64,000 nt of DNA from CAVSUR01 sp963846005 (lineage in GTDB: Bacteria; Actinomycetota; Actinomycetes; Streptosporangiales; Streptosporangiaceae), in the NCBI GenBank assembly GCA_963846005.1, contig CAWJUH010000003.1, positions 1,116,001 to 1,180,000 on the forward strand, read 5' to 3'. The notes beneath the pieces were generated by a model. That model was not told the origin of the DNA, ran no database searches, and saw nothing but the letters and a program-made list of their open reading frames with translations. The position numbers were made by a program, and so were the translations under genes. Every line of letters starts with the position of its first letter. Position 1 is the stretch's first letter. Below, piece after piece: positions 33,976-42,807 of the stretch.

Positions 33976-35148
33976 TCAGCCCGGGCCCAGCGCGCCCGCG
34001 ATCCGCCCGGCCATCTCGGCCAGTATCGGCCGGGGGGTGGCGAAGTTGAGCCGGAACGCCGCCGTGAGCCCGGCCCCGAAGGCCGGGCCGTCCACCACGG
34101 TGACCCCGGCGGCGGTGACCAGGCCGCCGGGGGAGGCCGGCAGGTCCAGCCCGGCGCAGTCCAGCCAGGCCAGGTAGGTGCCCTCCGGCGGGCGGTAGCG
34201 CAGCTGCGGCAGCTGCTCGCGCAGCAGGCCCGCCAGCAGCTCCCGGCTGCCGTCCAGGTAGCGCAGCACCTCGGCCAGCCACGGCTCGCCGTGCCGGTAG
34301 GCGGCGATGTTGGCCGCCACGCCGGGATTGCTCGCGCCGTGCGTGGCGAAGAAGCTCACCTCCTCCCAGCGCTCCCGGTCCGCTTCGCTCGACAAGATCA
34401 CCTGGGCGCATTTGAGCCCGGGCAGGTTCCAGGCCTTCGACGCCGAGACCGCCGTGAGCGTGTGCCCGGCCGCGGTGGCGGAGCTGGCGGCGTAGGGCAG
34501 GTGGCGGGCGCCCGGGTAGACCAGCGGGGCGTGGATCTCGTCGGCGAACACCCGGCCGCCATACCGGTCGACCAGGCCGGTGAGACCGGCCAGCTCCCCG
34601 GCCGTGTACACCCGGCCGACCGGGTTGCACGGGCTGCAGAAGATGAGCAGGTGACCGCCCGCCGCGAAGGCCGCGCCGATCCCGTCCAGGTCCAGCACGT
34701 AGCGGGTCCCGTCGTCGAGCATCGGCACCTGGATGAGCTCGCGGCCGCAGAACCCGGGCAGGGTCAGGAACGGCATGTAAGCCGGGGTGGGCAAGATCAC
34801 CGGCGAGCCGGGCCGGGAGAAGCAGGTGATGGCGATCTCGAGGGCTTTGAGCACGTCCGGCACGTTGCGCACCAGGCCGGGGTCGACGTCCCAGCCGTAG
34901 CGGCACCGGTGGAAACCGGCGCAGGCCGCGGCCAGCTCATCGGCCAGCGGCGGCGGCAGGTAGCCGAAGTTCGCGTCGGCCGACAGCGCCGCCAGCGCGT
35001 CCAGGATCGGCGGCGCCGCGCCGAAGTCCATCTCCGCCACGGCCGCGCCGAGGCCGTCCGGGCCCGGCGCCGTCCACTTGAAGCTGCCGCGGGCGCGCAG
35101 GCCGGCCGCGGTGGTCGCGTCGATGGCGTCACTGAGGCTGGCCGGCAC
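33976..35148 (-). CDS. MalY/PatB-type aminotransferase or C-S lyase (PLP-dependent)
   Basis: A 390-residue fold-type I PLP enzyme. The pattern fits the MalY/PatB group, whose members include cystathionine beta-lyases: FKWTAPGPDGLGAAVAEMDF at the N-terminus, NVPDVLKALEIAI, LIFCSPCNPVGRVYT, FADEIHAPLVYPG and the PLP-lysine segment SASKAWNLPGLK. I chose GTG 35148 because AGGA lies 7 nt before it and the length then matches the family; a GTG at 35163 and much longer readings are possible but lack support. It diverges from the amidohydrolase gene. Either beta-lyase or transaminase activity is possible. Confidence 0.85.
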   Translation of the reverse strand: MPASLSDAIDATTAAGLRARGSFKWTAPGPDGLGAAVAEMDFGAAPPILDALAALSADANFGYLPPPLADELAAACAGFHRCRYGWDVDPGLVRNVPDVLKALEIAITCFSRPGSPVILPTPAYMPFLTLPGFCGRELIQVPMLDDGTRYVLDLDGIGAAFAAGGHLLIFCSPCNPVGRVYTAGELAGLTGLVDRYGGRVFADEIHAPLVYPGARHLPYAASSATAAGHTLTAVSASKAWNLPGLKCAQVILSSEADRERWEEVSFFATHGASNPGVAANIAAYRHGEPWLAEVLRYLDGSRELLAGLLREQLPQLRYRPPEGTYLAWLDCAGLDLPASPGGLVTAAGVTVVDGPAFGAGLTAAFRLNFATPRPILAEMAGRIAGALGPG

Positions 35149-35232
35149 ACCGTCATCCTGCACCAGGCCGCCGCCGCCGCGGCGGGCGGCGGTATCTTGA
35201 CGGCCGGGACACGGCCGGGATGAGGTGATGCC

Positions 35233-36498
35233 GTGCCGGAGGTGCTCACCGCGCCGCGGGTCATGACCGGCGAGCAGACCGTGCCCGACGGCGCGGTCGT
35301 CATCGACGGCGCCGCCATCGGCTGGGCCGGCCCGGCCGCGCAGCTGCCGCCGCAGTACGCGGCCCTGCACCGGACCGGGTACCCGGGGGCCACCATCCTG
35401 CCGGGGCTGATCGACAGCCACGTGCACCTCGGCTTCGACGGCGGCCCCGACCCCGCCGCCCTGATGCGCGGCCAGGACGACGCCGGTCAGCTGATCCTGA
35501 TGCTGCGCAGCGCCCGCGAGCTGCTCGGCGTCGGCGTGACCACGGCGCGCGACCTCGGCGCCCGCGGGCGCCTGGGCATGATCGTGCGGGACGCCATCGC
35601 GGCCGGCCAGGCCCGCGGGCCGCGGCTGCTGACCGCCGGGTTCCCGGTCACGGTCACCGGCGGCCACTGCTGGTTCATGGGCGGGGAGGCCGACAGCGAG
35701 GATGACCTGCGGCGCATCGTCCGCACCCTGCACAAGCACGGCGCGGACCTGGTCAAGGTCATGGCCACCGGCGGGTTCATGACCGAGGGCTCGGCGCCCT
35801 GGCACGCCCAGTTCAGCACCGCGCAGCTGGCCGTGGTGGTGGCCGAGGCCAGCCGGGTCGACATGCCGGTCGCCGCGCACGCGCACGGGATCAAGGGCAT
35901 CCGCCGCGCGGTCGACGCCGGGGTCAGCACGCTGGAGCACTGCTCGTTCGTGGACGAGACCAACGAGCGGCGGTTCGACGAGCAGCTGGCCGCCGTGATC
36001 GCGGAGCGGGGGATCGTGGTCTGCCCCACCGTCAACGTGAACGCGCCCTACGTCAGGGACCTGACCGGGATCTCGGTCGGCCAGCACATCCGGCCGCTGC
36101 ACGAGCTGGGCGCGCGGATCATCGCCGGCACCGACGCCGGCGTCGACAACACCCCGCACCATCAGTACGCCGGCGGCCTTGAGTACCTGGTGTCGCTGGG
36201 CCTGGCGCCCGCCGAGGTGATCGCGATGGCCACCACGCAGGCCGCGGACGCGCTCGGGCTCGGTGCGGTCACCGGGCGGCTCGCGCCCGGCTACGAGGCC
36301 GACCTGATCGTGGTGGCCGGCGACCCGGCGGCGGACATCTCCGCGCTCGGCGCGCTGCAGCGGGTCGTCGCCCGCGGCCGCGACTACGTGCCCGACAGCG
36401 GCAAGTTCGACGTCAGCGCCCCCGGCACGCCATTCGCCACGGCGGGCGAGGCCGACCTGCGGCTGCTCGCTGCCGCGACCCGGCGCCGGCCGGGCTGA
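35233..36498 (+). CDS. Metal-dependent amidohydrolase (imidazolonepropionase/Xaa-Pro dipeptidase-like)
   Basis: A 421-residue TIM-barrel hydrolase of the amidohydrolase superfamily. Metal and catalytic ligands are visible as HVH in GLIDSHVHLGF, the lysine in DLVKVMATGG, histidines in AAHAHG and LEHCSF, and the aspartate in IAGTDAGVDN. The N-terminal and C-terminal beta-sandwich segments (AVVIDGAAIGW and GRLAPGYEADLIVVAGDP) are normal. GAGGTGA precedes the GTG start. Relatives hydrolyse cyclic imides, dipeptides or lactones; no substrate can be assigned here. Confidence 0.87.
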   Translation: MPEVLTAPRVMTGEQTVPDGAVVIDGAAIGWAGPAAQLPPQYAALHRTGYPGATILPGLIDSHVHLGFDGGPDPAALMRGQDDAGQLILMLRSARELLGVGVTTARDLGARGRLGMIVRDAIAAGQARGPRLLTAGFPVTVTGGHCWFMGGEADSEDDLRRIVRTLHKHGADLVKVMATGGFMTEGSAPWHAQFSTAQLAVVVAEASRVDMPVAAHAHGIKGIRRAVDAGVSTLEHCSFVDETNERRFDEQLAAVIAERGIVVCPTVNVNAPYVRDLTGISVGQHIRPLHELGARIIAGTDAGVDNTPHHQYAGGLEYLVSLGLAPAEVIAMATTQAADALGLGAVTGRLAPGYEADLIVVAGDPAADISALGALQRVVARGRDYVPDSGKFDVSAPGTPFATAGEADLRLLAAATRRRPG

Positions 36499-36529
36499 TC
36501 CCGCAGCGCGGGCGGCCGCCGTCCGCCGC

Positions 36530-37252
36530 TCAGGCCGGGCGGCAGCCGCCGTAGATGACGTTCTCCAGCCGCTTGTAGTACACGTCCACGCCGCCGAACC
36601 CGGCCGCCCGCAGGTCCTCGAGCTGCGGGGCCAGCGGCGCGATGTAGCGGACGTGGTTGTCCCATCCGGCCTGGTCGGCGGCCGTGCGGTGGCGGCGCTG
36701 ATGCGCGGCCTGCGGGTCCTCCCGGTCGTTCACCCGCTCCCAGGCGGCCGTCACCACCGGGTCCTCGGAGCGGACCGGGTCGAAGTTCAGGTACCAGCCG
36801 CCGGGAGCCAGCCGCGCGCAGATCTCGGCGAACAGGCTGCGCCTGCGCTCGCCGGGCAGGTGGTGCACGCACATCGAGGTCACGACCGCGTCCAGGGCCG
36901 CCGGGATCGCCGCGGGCCACCGGCCGCCGGACAGGTCGAACTCGACGACCGAATACCGCCCGGCGAACGGCCGCATCTCCGGCTCGCCCGCGGTCATCAT
37001 CTGGGCGGAGAAATCGGCCATGATCGCCGTGGCGCGCGGATAGCGCTCCAGGATCGTCCGGGTCGCCGCGCCGGTGCCCGCGCCGAGGTCGGCGAAGGTG
37101 AACGCGTCCTGCTCGCCGAACGGCAGCAGGTCGGCCAGCAGCCGCCGGGCCGCCGCGCGGCGCGGCTCGCGGGCCTTCTCCGCGGCCGCCCAGTCGCTCA
37201 CGTACTGCTCGGACCGCCAGATCGCCGCGTTGGTGTCCCCGGGATGCGCCAT
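36530..37252 (-). CDS. Class I SAM-dependent methyltransferase
   Basis: A 240-residue methyltransferase. Motif I is FADLGAGTGAATRTIL, with the acidic end of strand 2 in ATAIMADFS and motif II-like VVEFDLSG/ALDAVVTSMCVHHL. The C-terminal part (WYLNFDPVRSEDPVVTAAW) resembles small-molecule rather than nucleic-acid methyltransferases. ATG start. Upstream on its own strand two copies of CGCAGGGAACGTAGG sit 17 bp apart (37261-37292). Substrate unknown. Confidence 0.85.
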   Translation of the reverse strand: MAHPGDTNAAIWRSEQYVSDWAAAEKAREPRRAAARRLLADLLPFGEQDAFTFADLGAGTGAATRTILERYPRATAIMADFSAQMMTAGEPEMRPFAGRYSVVEFDLSGGRWPAAIPAALDAVVTSMCVHHLPGERRRSLFAEICARLAPGGWYLNFDPVRSEDPVVTAAWERVNDREDPQAAHQRRHRTAADQAGWDNHVRYIAPLAPQLEDLRAAGFGGVDVYYKRLENVIYGGCRPA

Positions 37253-37260
37253 GGCTGCAC

Positions 37261-37292
37261 CCTACGTTCCCTGCGCACCTACGTTCCCTGCG
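37261..37292 (-). repeat. 15-bp direct repeat upstream of the methyltransferase
   Basis: CGCAGGGAACGTAGG (minus strand) occurs at 37261-37275 and 37278-37292, 17 bp apart, within 40 bp of the methyltransferase ATG. It contains GGGAAC, which resembles the -35 core of some ECF-sigma promoters. It could be a regulator site or a chance duplication. Confidence 0.4.
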
Positions 37293-37352
37293 TCGGCCGC
37301 GCCTGCCTGGCCGCTACGCCTGCCTCGCCGTCCAGCCCAGCAGCACCAAGCC

Positions 37353-37382
37353 TTGACAGGAAACCAAATGGTTTCCTATTGT
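37353..37382 (+). promoter_or_regulatory. Promoter with 20-bp operator palindrome inside the spacer; predicted leaderless message
   Basis: TTGACA (37353-37358), an 18-bp spacer, and TATTGT (37377-37382) form a near-consensus housekeeping promoter, rare in this GC-rich window. Nine-base arms AGGAAACCA and TGGTTTCCT (37358-37366 and 37369-37377) separated by AA almost fill the spacer, so a bound dimer would block RNA polymerase. The ATG at 37390 lies 8 nt after the -10 box, about where transcription should start, and no Shine-Dalgarno sequence fits. The obvious binder is the ArsR-domain protein encoded next. Confidence 0.8.
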
Positions 37383-37389
37383 ACAGAGC

Positions 37390-38172
37390 ATGGACCGGGA
37401 CATGGACCTGGTGTTCCGGGCGCTGGCCGACCCGACGCGGCGGGCGCTGCTGGACGAGCTGCACGCGCGCGACGGGCAGCCGCTGGCCGCGCTCACCGCG
37501 CGGCACGACATGACCCGCATCGCGGTCGCCAAGCACCTGAAGATCTGCGAGGAAGCCGGCCTGGTCGTCAGCAGGCGGCACGGCCGGGAGAAGCGGCATT
37601 ACCTCAACCCGGTGCCCATCCGGCTGGTCCACGACCGCTGGGTGAGCAAGTACGCGGAGCCCTGGGCCGCCGGCCTGGCGGGCCTCAAGCACGAGCTGGA
37701 GCAGCAGATGGAGAAGGTCTTCGAGATCTACATCCGTACCACGCCGCAGCGGCTGTGGGACGCGATCACCGACCCGGCCACCCGCGCCCGGTATCACTTC
37801 GGCGCGTCGGTCGAGTCGGACTGGGCCGAAGGATCGCCCTACCGGCTCGTCCACCCGGGCGCGCCCCGCCCGCTGATGGAGGGGGAGAACCTGACCGTGG
37901 ACCCGCCCCGCCGGCTGGTCCAGTCGATGCGGGCCCACTGGGGGCCCGGGGCCGAGCAGGCCGGCACCTCCCGGGTCAGCTGGGAGATCGAGCCGGCCGG
38001 CGACTCGTGCCGGCTGACCGTAATCCACGACCAGCTGCCGCCGGACGCGCCCGGCGAGCTCTACGGCGGCTGGCCGATGATCTTGTCCGGGCTGAAGACC
38101 TGGCTGGAGACCGGCCGGGCGCTGACCACGCCCGGGTCACTGATGTATTCCGGACCGGAGGAGACCACATGA
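37390..38172 (+). CDS. ArsR-type regulator fused to an SRPBCC/AHSA1 domain
   Basis: A 260-residue two-domain protein. Residues 1-100 are a winged helix of the ArsR type (FRALADPTRRALLDELHARD, MTRIAVAKHLKICEEAGLVV, RHGREKRHYLNP). Residues 110-255 form an AHSA1-like SRPBCC domain (KVFEIYIRTTPQRLWDAITD, then the PRRLVQSMRAHW segment), a ligand-binding cup. No cysteine metal site is seen in the helix, so the signal is probably a small hydrophobic ligand. The start sits at the predicted transcription start. The stop overlaps the VOC gene (ATGA). Autorepression through the palindrome upstream is likely. Confidence 0.88.
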   Translation: MDRDMDLVFRALADPTRRALLDELHARDGQPLAALTARHDMTRIAVAKHLKICEEAGLVVSRRHGREKRHYLNPVPIRLVHDRWVSKYAEPWAAGLAGLKHELEQQMEKVFEIYIRTTPQRLWDAITDPATRARYHFGASVESDWAEGSPYRLVHPGAPRPLMEGENLTVDPPRRLVQSMRAHWGPGAEQAGTSRVSWEIEPAGDSCRLTVIHDQLPPDAPGELYGGWPMILSGLKTWLETGRALTTPGSLMYSGPEETT

Positions 38173-38540
38173 CCACCACGACCATCACCGACATCGCCGT
38201 CGTCGGCGTCGGCGTCAGCGACCAGGACCGGGCGCTGGAGTTCTTCACCGGCGCGCTCGGCTTCGAAAAGCGCCTCGACGCGCGGATGAGCGAGACGTTC
38301 CGCTGGGTCACGGTCGCCGCGCCCGGCGCCTCGACCGCCGTGGCGCTGGTCGCCGGCCAGCAGCCGGGCGGCGACACCGGCATCCGGTTCGCGGTCCCGG
38401 ACGCCGCCGCCGAGCACGCGGCCCTGCGCGAGCGCGGCGTCGTGGTCGGCGAGCTGCTGCGCTGGCCCGGCGTGCCCGCCATGTTCGAGTTCACCGACCC
38501 CGACGGCAACCGGTTCGAGATCGTCGAGCAGGCCGGCTGA
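38169..38540 (+). CDS. VOC family (glyoxalase/bleomycin resistance-like) protein
   Basis: A 123-residue vicinal-oxygen-chelate protein with paired beta-alpha-beta modules: VVGVGVSDQDRALEFFTGAL at the start and FEFTDPDGNRFEIVEQ at the end, where the Glu is a usual metal ligand. It may bind or modify the compound sensed by the ArsR-SRPBCC protein, with which it is translationally coupled. Substrate unknown. Confidence 0.85.
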   Translation: MTTTTITDIAVVGVGVSDQDRALEFFTGALGFEKRLDARMSETFRWVTVAAPGASTAVALVAGQQPGGDTGIRFAVPDAAAEHAALRERGVVVGELLRWPGVPAMFEFTDPDGNRFEIVEQAG

Positions 38541-38640
38541 CCGCGGCGCCCGGGCCGCCGGGCGCGGCTAGCCTGATGTCTTGCCGGGCAGAGCGGGACT
38601 GAGCATGCTGAAAGTGACAGCCGCGGCGGGAGGAGAGCTG

Positions 38641-41328
38641 ATGCTGGACGACCTGGACCCGGCCGAGACCCGCGAATGGCGGGACGCGCTGGACTCGGTG
38701 CTCACGTTCGAGGGCGCCGACCGGGCGTACTTCCTGCTCGACGAGGTGGTGTCCGAGGCGCGCCGCAAGGGCGCCCCGGTGCCCTACAGCGCCACCACCC
38801 CCTACCTGAACACCATCCCGCCCGACAAAGAGGACCGGCTGGACGCGGCGACCATGGCGCTGGACCACAAGGTCCGCTCGCTGATCCGGTGGAACGCCCT
38901 GGCCATGGTGCTGCGGGCCAACGCCGAGTCCTCCGAGCTCGGCGGCCACATCGCCAGCTTCCAGTCCGCGGCCACCCTCTACGACGTCGGGTTCCAGCAC
39001 TTCTTCAAGGGCGCCGGCCACGAGCACGGCGAGGACCTGCTGTTCATCCAGGGGCACTCCTCGCCGGGCATCTACGCCCGCTCGTTCGTCGAGGGGCGGC
39101 TGACCGAGGATCAGCTGCACAACTTCCGGTCCGAGACCGGCGGGCACGGGCTGTCGTCCTACCCGCACCCGTGGCTGATGCCCGAGTACTGGCAGATGCC
39201 GACCGTGTCCATGGGCCTCGGCCCGATCATGGCGATCTACCAGGCCCGGTTCCTGAAGTACCTGGCCAGCCGCGGCCTGGCCGACACCTCGCGGCGCAAG
39301 GTGTGGGCATTCCTCGGCGACGGGGAGACCGACGAGCCGGAGTCGCTCGGCGCGATCGCGATGGCCAGCCGGGAGAAGCTGGACAACCTCGTCTTCGTCA
39401 TCAACTGCAACCTGCAGCGCCTGGACGGCCCGGTCCGCGGCAACGGCAAGATCATCCAGGAGCTTGAGGGCATCTTCCGCGGCGCGGGCTGGAACGTGAT
39501 CAAGGCGATCTGGGGCAGCGGCTGGGATCCGCTGATCGCCCGCGACACCTCCGGCCTGCTGCTCAAGCGGATGGAGGAGTGCGTCGACGGCGAGTACCAG
39601 GACTTCAAGTCCAAGGACGGGGCCTATGTCCGGGAGAAGTTCTTCGGCAAGTACCCCGAGCTGCTCGACCTGGTTTCCGGCATGACCGACGACGAGGTCT
39701 GGGCGCTGAACCGCGGCGGCCACGACCCGGTCAAGATCTACGCCGCCTACTCGGCCGCGATGCGCACCAGCGGCCGGCCCACCGTGATCCTGGCCAAGAC
39801 CATCAAGGGCTACGGGATGGGCGAGTCCGGCGAGGGCCAGAACATCACCCACCAGCAAAAGCACATGGCCGACGCCGCCCTGGTCAAGTTCCGGGACCGG
39901 TTCGAGGTGCCGCTGACCGACCAGCAGCTGGCCGGGCTGCCGTTCCTGCGCCCGGCCGGGGACAGCGAGGAGATGGCCTACCTGCGCGAGCGGCGGGCCG
40001 CGCTCGGCGGCCCGCTGCCGGTCCGGCGGACCCGCGCCAGCCAGGTGCTGGAGGTGCCCGGGCTGGCGGCGTTCGGCGCCCAGCTCGGCGGCACCCCCGG
40101 CCGGGAGATCTCCACCACGATGGCCTTCGTGCGGGTACTCAACACCCTGCTGCGGGACAAGCAGGCCGGGAAGCACGTGGTGCCGATCGTGCCCGACGAG
40201 TCCCGCACGTTCGGGATGGAGGGCATGTTCCGCCAGTTCGGCATCTTCAGCCAGTCCGGCCAGCTGTACCAGCCCGAGGACGCCAACCAGCTCATGTACT
40301 ACCGGGAGGCGCCGGACGGCCAGATGCTGCAGGAGGGCATCAACGAGGCCGGCGCGATGTCGTCCTGGATCGCCGCGGCCACGTCCTACAGCACCAGCGA
40401 CGTGCCGATGATCCCGTTCTACATCTTCTACTCGATGTTCGGCTTCCAGCGGGTCATGGACCTGGCCTGGGCCGCGGCCGACTGCCGGGCCCGCGGGTTC
40501 CTGCTCGGCGCGACCGCCGGGCGCACCACGCTGAACGGCGAGGGGCTGCAGCACGAGGACGGGCACAGCCACCTGCTGGCCTCGGTCATCCCGACCTGCC
40601 AGGCCTACGACCCGACGTACTCCTACGAGGTCGCGGTGATCATCGCCGAGGGGCTGCGCCGGATGATCGCCGAGCAGGAGGACGTGTTCTACTACCTGAC
40701 CCTGATGAACGAGAACTACGAGCACCCGCCGATGCCGGAGGGCGCCGAGCCGGGCATCCTGCGCGGCATGTACCTGCTGCGCCCAGCCGCGGACAGCACA
40801 GCGGCGGCCGGCGGGGATGAGCGCGCTGGCGGCCCGGCCGTGCAGCTGCTCGGCAGCGGCACGATCCTGCGGGAGGTGCTGGCCGGCGCGGACCTGCTGG
40901 CCGCCGACTACGGGGTGGCTGCCGACGTGTGGAGCGCGACCAGCTTCACCCAGCTGCGCCGCGACGGCCTGGCCGCCGAGCGGTGGAACATGCTGCACCC
41001 GCTGGACCCGCCGCGGGCCAGTTACGTGCAGGACTGCCTGGCCGGCCGGCCCGGCCCGGTGATCGCCGCCACCGACTACGTCCGCTCGTTCGCCGACCAG
41101 ATCCGGCCGTTCGTCCCCGGCCGCTACAAGGTGCTCGGTACCGACGGCTACGGCCGGTCGGACTACCGGCGCAACCTGCGCCGGTTCTTCGAGGTCGACC
41201 GGCACTACGTGGCGGTGGCCGCGCTGTCGGCGCTGGCCGCCGACGGCGCCGTCCCGGCCTCGGCAGTGGCGGACGCGATCTCGCGCTACGGGATCGACCC
41301 GGACAAGCCCGACCCGGCGCGGGCCTGA
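38641..41328 (+). CDS. aceE: Pyruvate dehydrogenase E1 component, homodimeric type
   Basis: Thiamine-diphosphate enzyme that decarboxylates pyruvate and loads acetyl onto E2 lipoyl groups. The 895-residue length matches AceE. The TPP motif GDGETDEPESLGAI...NCNLQRLDGP is clear, as are QGHSSPGIYARSFVEGRL, the DESRTFGMEGMFRQ segment and EGLQHEDGHSHL. I chose ATG 38641 because GGGAGGAG lies 5 nt upstream. The frame is open to a TTG at 38581; TAGCCT at 38569-38574 is a possible -10 box that could even make that TTG leaderless. First gene of a three-gene operon. Confidence 0.94.
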   Translation: MLDDLDPAETREWRDALDSVLTFEGADRAYFLLDEVVSEARRKGAPVPYSATTPYLNTIPPDKEDRLDAATMALDHKVRSLIRWNALAMVLRANAESSELGGHIASFQSAATLYDVGFQHFFKGAGHEHGEDLLFIQGHSSPGIYARSFVEGRLTEDQLHNFRSETGGHGLSSYPHPWLMPEYWQMPTVSMGLGPIMAIYQARFLKYLASRGLADTSRRKVWAFLGDGETDEPESLGAIAMASREKLDNLVFVINCNLQRLDGPVRGNGKIIQELEGIFRGAGWNVIKAIWGSGWDPLIARDTSGLLLKRMEECVDGEYQDFKSKDGAYVREKFFGKYPELLDLVSGMTDDEVWALNRGGHDPVKIYAAYSAAMRTSGRPTVILAKTIKGYGMGESGEGQNITHQQKHMADAALVKFRDRFEVPLTDQQLAGLPFLRPAGDSEEMAYLRERRAALGGPLPVRRTRASQVLEVPGLAAFGAQLGGTPGREISTTMAFVRVLNTLLRDKQAGKHVVPIVPDESRTFGMEGMFRQFGIFSQSGQLYQPEDANQLMYYREAPDGQMLQEGINEAGAMSSWIAAATSYSTSDVPMIPFYIFYSMFGFQRVMDLAWAAADCRARGFLLGATAGRTTLNGEGLQHEDGHSHLLASVIPTCQAYDPTYSYEVAVIIAEGLRRMIAEQEDVFYYLTLMNENYEHPPMPEGAEPGILRGMYLLRPAADSTAAAGGDERAGGPAVQLLGSGTILREVLAGADLLAADYGVAADVWSATSFTQLRRDGLAAERWNMLHPLDPPRASYVQDCLAGRPGPVIAATDYVRSFADQIRPFVPGRYKVLGTDGYGRSDYRRNLRRFFEVDRHYVAVAALSALAADGAVPASAVADAISRYGIDPDKPDPARA

Positions 41329-41374
41329 CCGCGTCCGCCCAGTGCCGTGACCGTCACCGAGGGGAGCAGCCGCC

Positions 41375-42739
41375 ATGCCCGCCGCCACTGAAATCAGCGT
41401 CCCCGACATCGGCGACTTCGCCGACGTGCCGGTGATCGAGATCCACGTCGCGGCCGGCGACGTGGTCAGCCCCGAGGACCCGCTGATCACGCTGGAGTCC
41501 GACAAGGCCACCATGGACGTGCCCGCGCCGTCCGCGGGCACGGTCAGCGAACTGCGGGTCAAGGTCGGCGACCTGGTCAGCCGCGGCTCGCCGATCCTGC
41601 TGCTGGACCCCGAGGGGACGCAGGAGCCGCCGGCCGACCTGGCCGGCCAGCAGGAGCCGCCCGCGCAGGCGCCCGCCGAGCAGGCCGCCCCCGCGGCCCG
41701 GTCCGCGGCCGGCGCCGAGCCCCCGGTCCCCGCCTCCGGCCCGCCGGTCACCACCGCGCCGTCCAGCGGCGCACCGGCCGCGGCCGCCGCCGGCCCGGAG
41801 GCGGGCCCGGTCGGCGCCGCCGCCGGGTTCGAGGGCGCGCACGCCGGGCCGGGCGTGCGGCGGCTGGCCCGCGAGCTCGGGCTCGACCTGGCCGCGCTGG
41901 CCGGCACCGGGCCGAAGGGCCGGATCACCAAGGACGACCTGCTGGCCAGCGTCCGCGGTCCCGCGGACAGCGCGCCCGGCGCCGCCCCGGCTGCGGCCGG
42001 GGCGGGCATCCCGCCCATCCCGGCGGTGGACTTCGCCAAGTTCGGGCCGGTCGAGGTGCAGCCGCTGACCCGGATCCAGAAGCTGTCCGGCCCGTCGCTG
42101 CACCGGTCCTGGCTGAACGTCCCGCACGTCACCCACAGCGACGAGGCCGACATCACCGATCTCGACGCCTACCGCAAGGACCTGGACGCCGCGGCCAGGG
42201 CGCAGGGCTACCGGGTGACGCTGCTGGCGTTCCTGATGAAAGCCGCGGTGAGCGCGCTGAAGCAGTTCCCCCGCTTCAACAGCTCGCTGACCCCCGAGCA
42301 GGACGCGCTGGTCGTCAAGGGCTACTACCACCTGGGCGTGGCCGTCGATACCCCGGACGGGCTGGTCGTGCCGGTGCTCAGGGACGTGGACCGCAAGGGC
42401 ATCACCGAGCTCAGCCAGGAGCTGGGCACGGTGTCGGCCCGGGCCCGGGAGGGCAAGCTCGGCCTCGGCGACTCCCAGGGCGCCTGCTTCACCATCTCCA
42501 GCCTGGGCGGCATCGGCGGGACCGCGTTCACCCCGATCGTCAATGCCCCCGAGGTCGCGATCCTCGGCGTGGTCCGGTCGAAGCTTGCGCCGGTCTGGGA
42601 CGGCGCGCAGTTCACGCCGCGGCTGATGCTGCCGCTGTCGCTGTCCTACGATCACCGGGTCATCGACGGCGCCCTGGCCGCCCGGTTCGCCCGGCGGCTG
42701 TGCGAGGACCTGGGCGACATCCGGCGGCTGCTGCTCTAG
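41375..42739 (+). CDS. aceF: Dihydrolipoyl acetyltransferase, pyruvate dehydrogenase E2
   Basis: Core of the pyruvate dehydrogenase complex, passing acetyl from lipoyl to CoA. The 454 residues hold one lipoyl domain (ITLESDKATMDVP, lipoylated Lys44), a long Ala/Pro/Glu-rich linker, the peripheral-subunit-binding domain (GVRRLARELGLDLAALAG... KGRITKDDL) and the catalytic domain ending in LSYDHRVIDGALAARF, with the active HxxxDG. It lies 46 bp after aceE. One lipoyl domain is the minimum for E2; the E3 protein next door adds another. Confidence 0.93.
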   Translation: MPAATEISVPDIGDFADVPVIEIHVAAGDVVSPEDPLITLESDKATMDVPAPSAGTVSELRVKVGDLVSRGSPILLLDPEGTQEPPADLAGQQEPPAQAPAEQAAPAARSAAGAEPPVPASGPPVTTAPSSGAPAAAAAGPEAGPVGAAAGFEGAHAGPGVRRLARELGLDLAALAGTGPKGRITKDDLLASVRGPADSAPGAAPAAAGAGIPPIPAVDFAKFGPVEVQPLTRIQKLSGPSLHRSWLNVPHVTHSDEADITDLDAYRKDLDAAARAQGYRVTLLAFLMKAAVSALKQFPRFNSSLTPEQDALVVKGYYHLGVAVDTPDGLVVPVLRDVDRKGITELSQELGTVSARAREGKLGLGDSQGACFTISSLGGIGGTAFTPIVNAPEVAILGVVRSKLAPVWDGAQFTPRLMLPLSLSYDHRVIDGALAARFARRLCEDLGDIRRLLL

Positions 42740-42807
42740 CCGGGAGCCTTGTGGCCTCCCTCGGTAAATCCTTGTAGATCTTTCCGCCCGGCGGTGAGGA
42801 GCCTGAC

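Noticed and set aside
33976..36162. A longer aminotransferase reading starting at 36162
   Set aside because: The first about 338 codons are antisense to the amidohydrolase gene; family similarity starts near 35148.
38491..42156. A 1221-codon minus-strand frame opposite aceE and aceF
   Set aside because: It mirrors two well-supported genes; its translation is rich in H, R, G, V and D with no domain, as expected of antisense frames in very GC-rich DNA.
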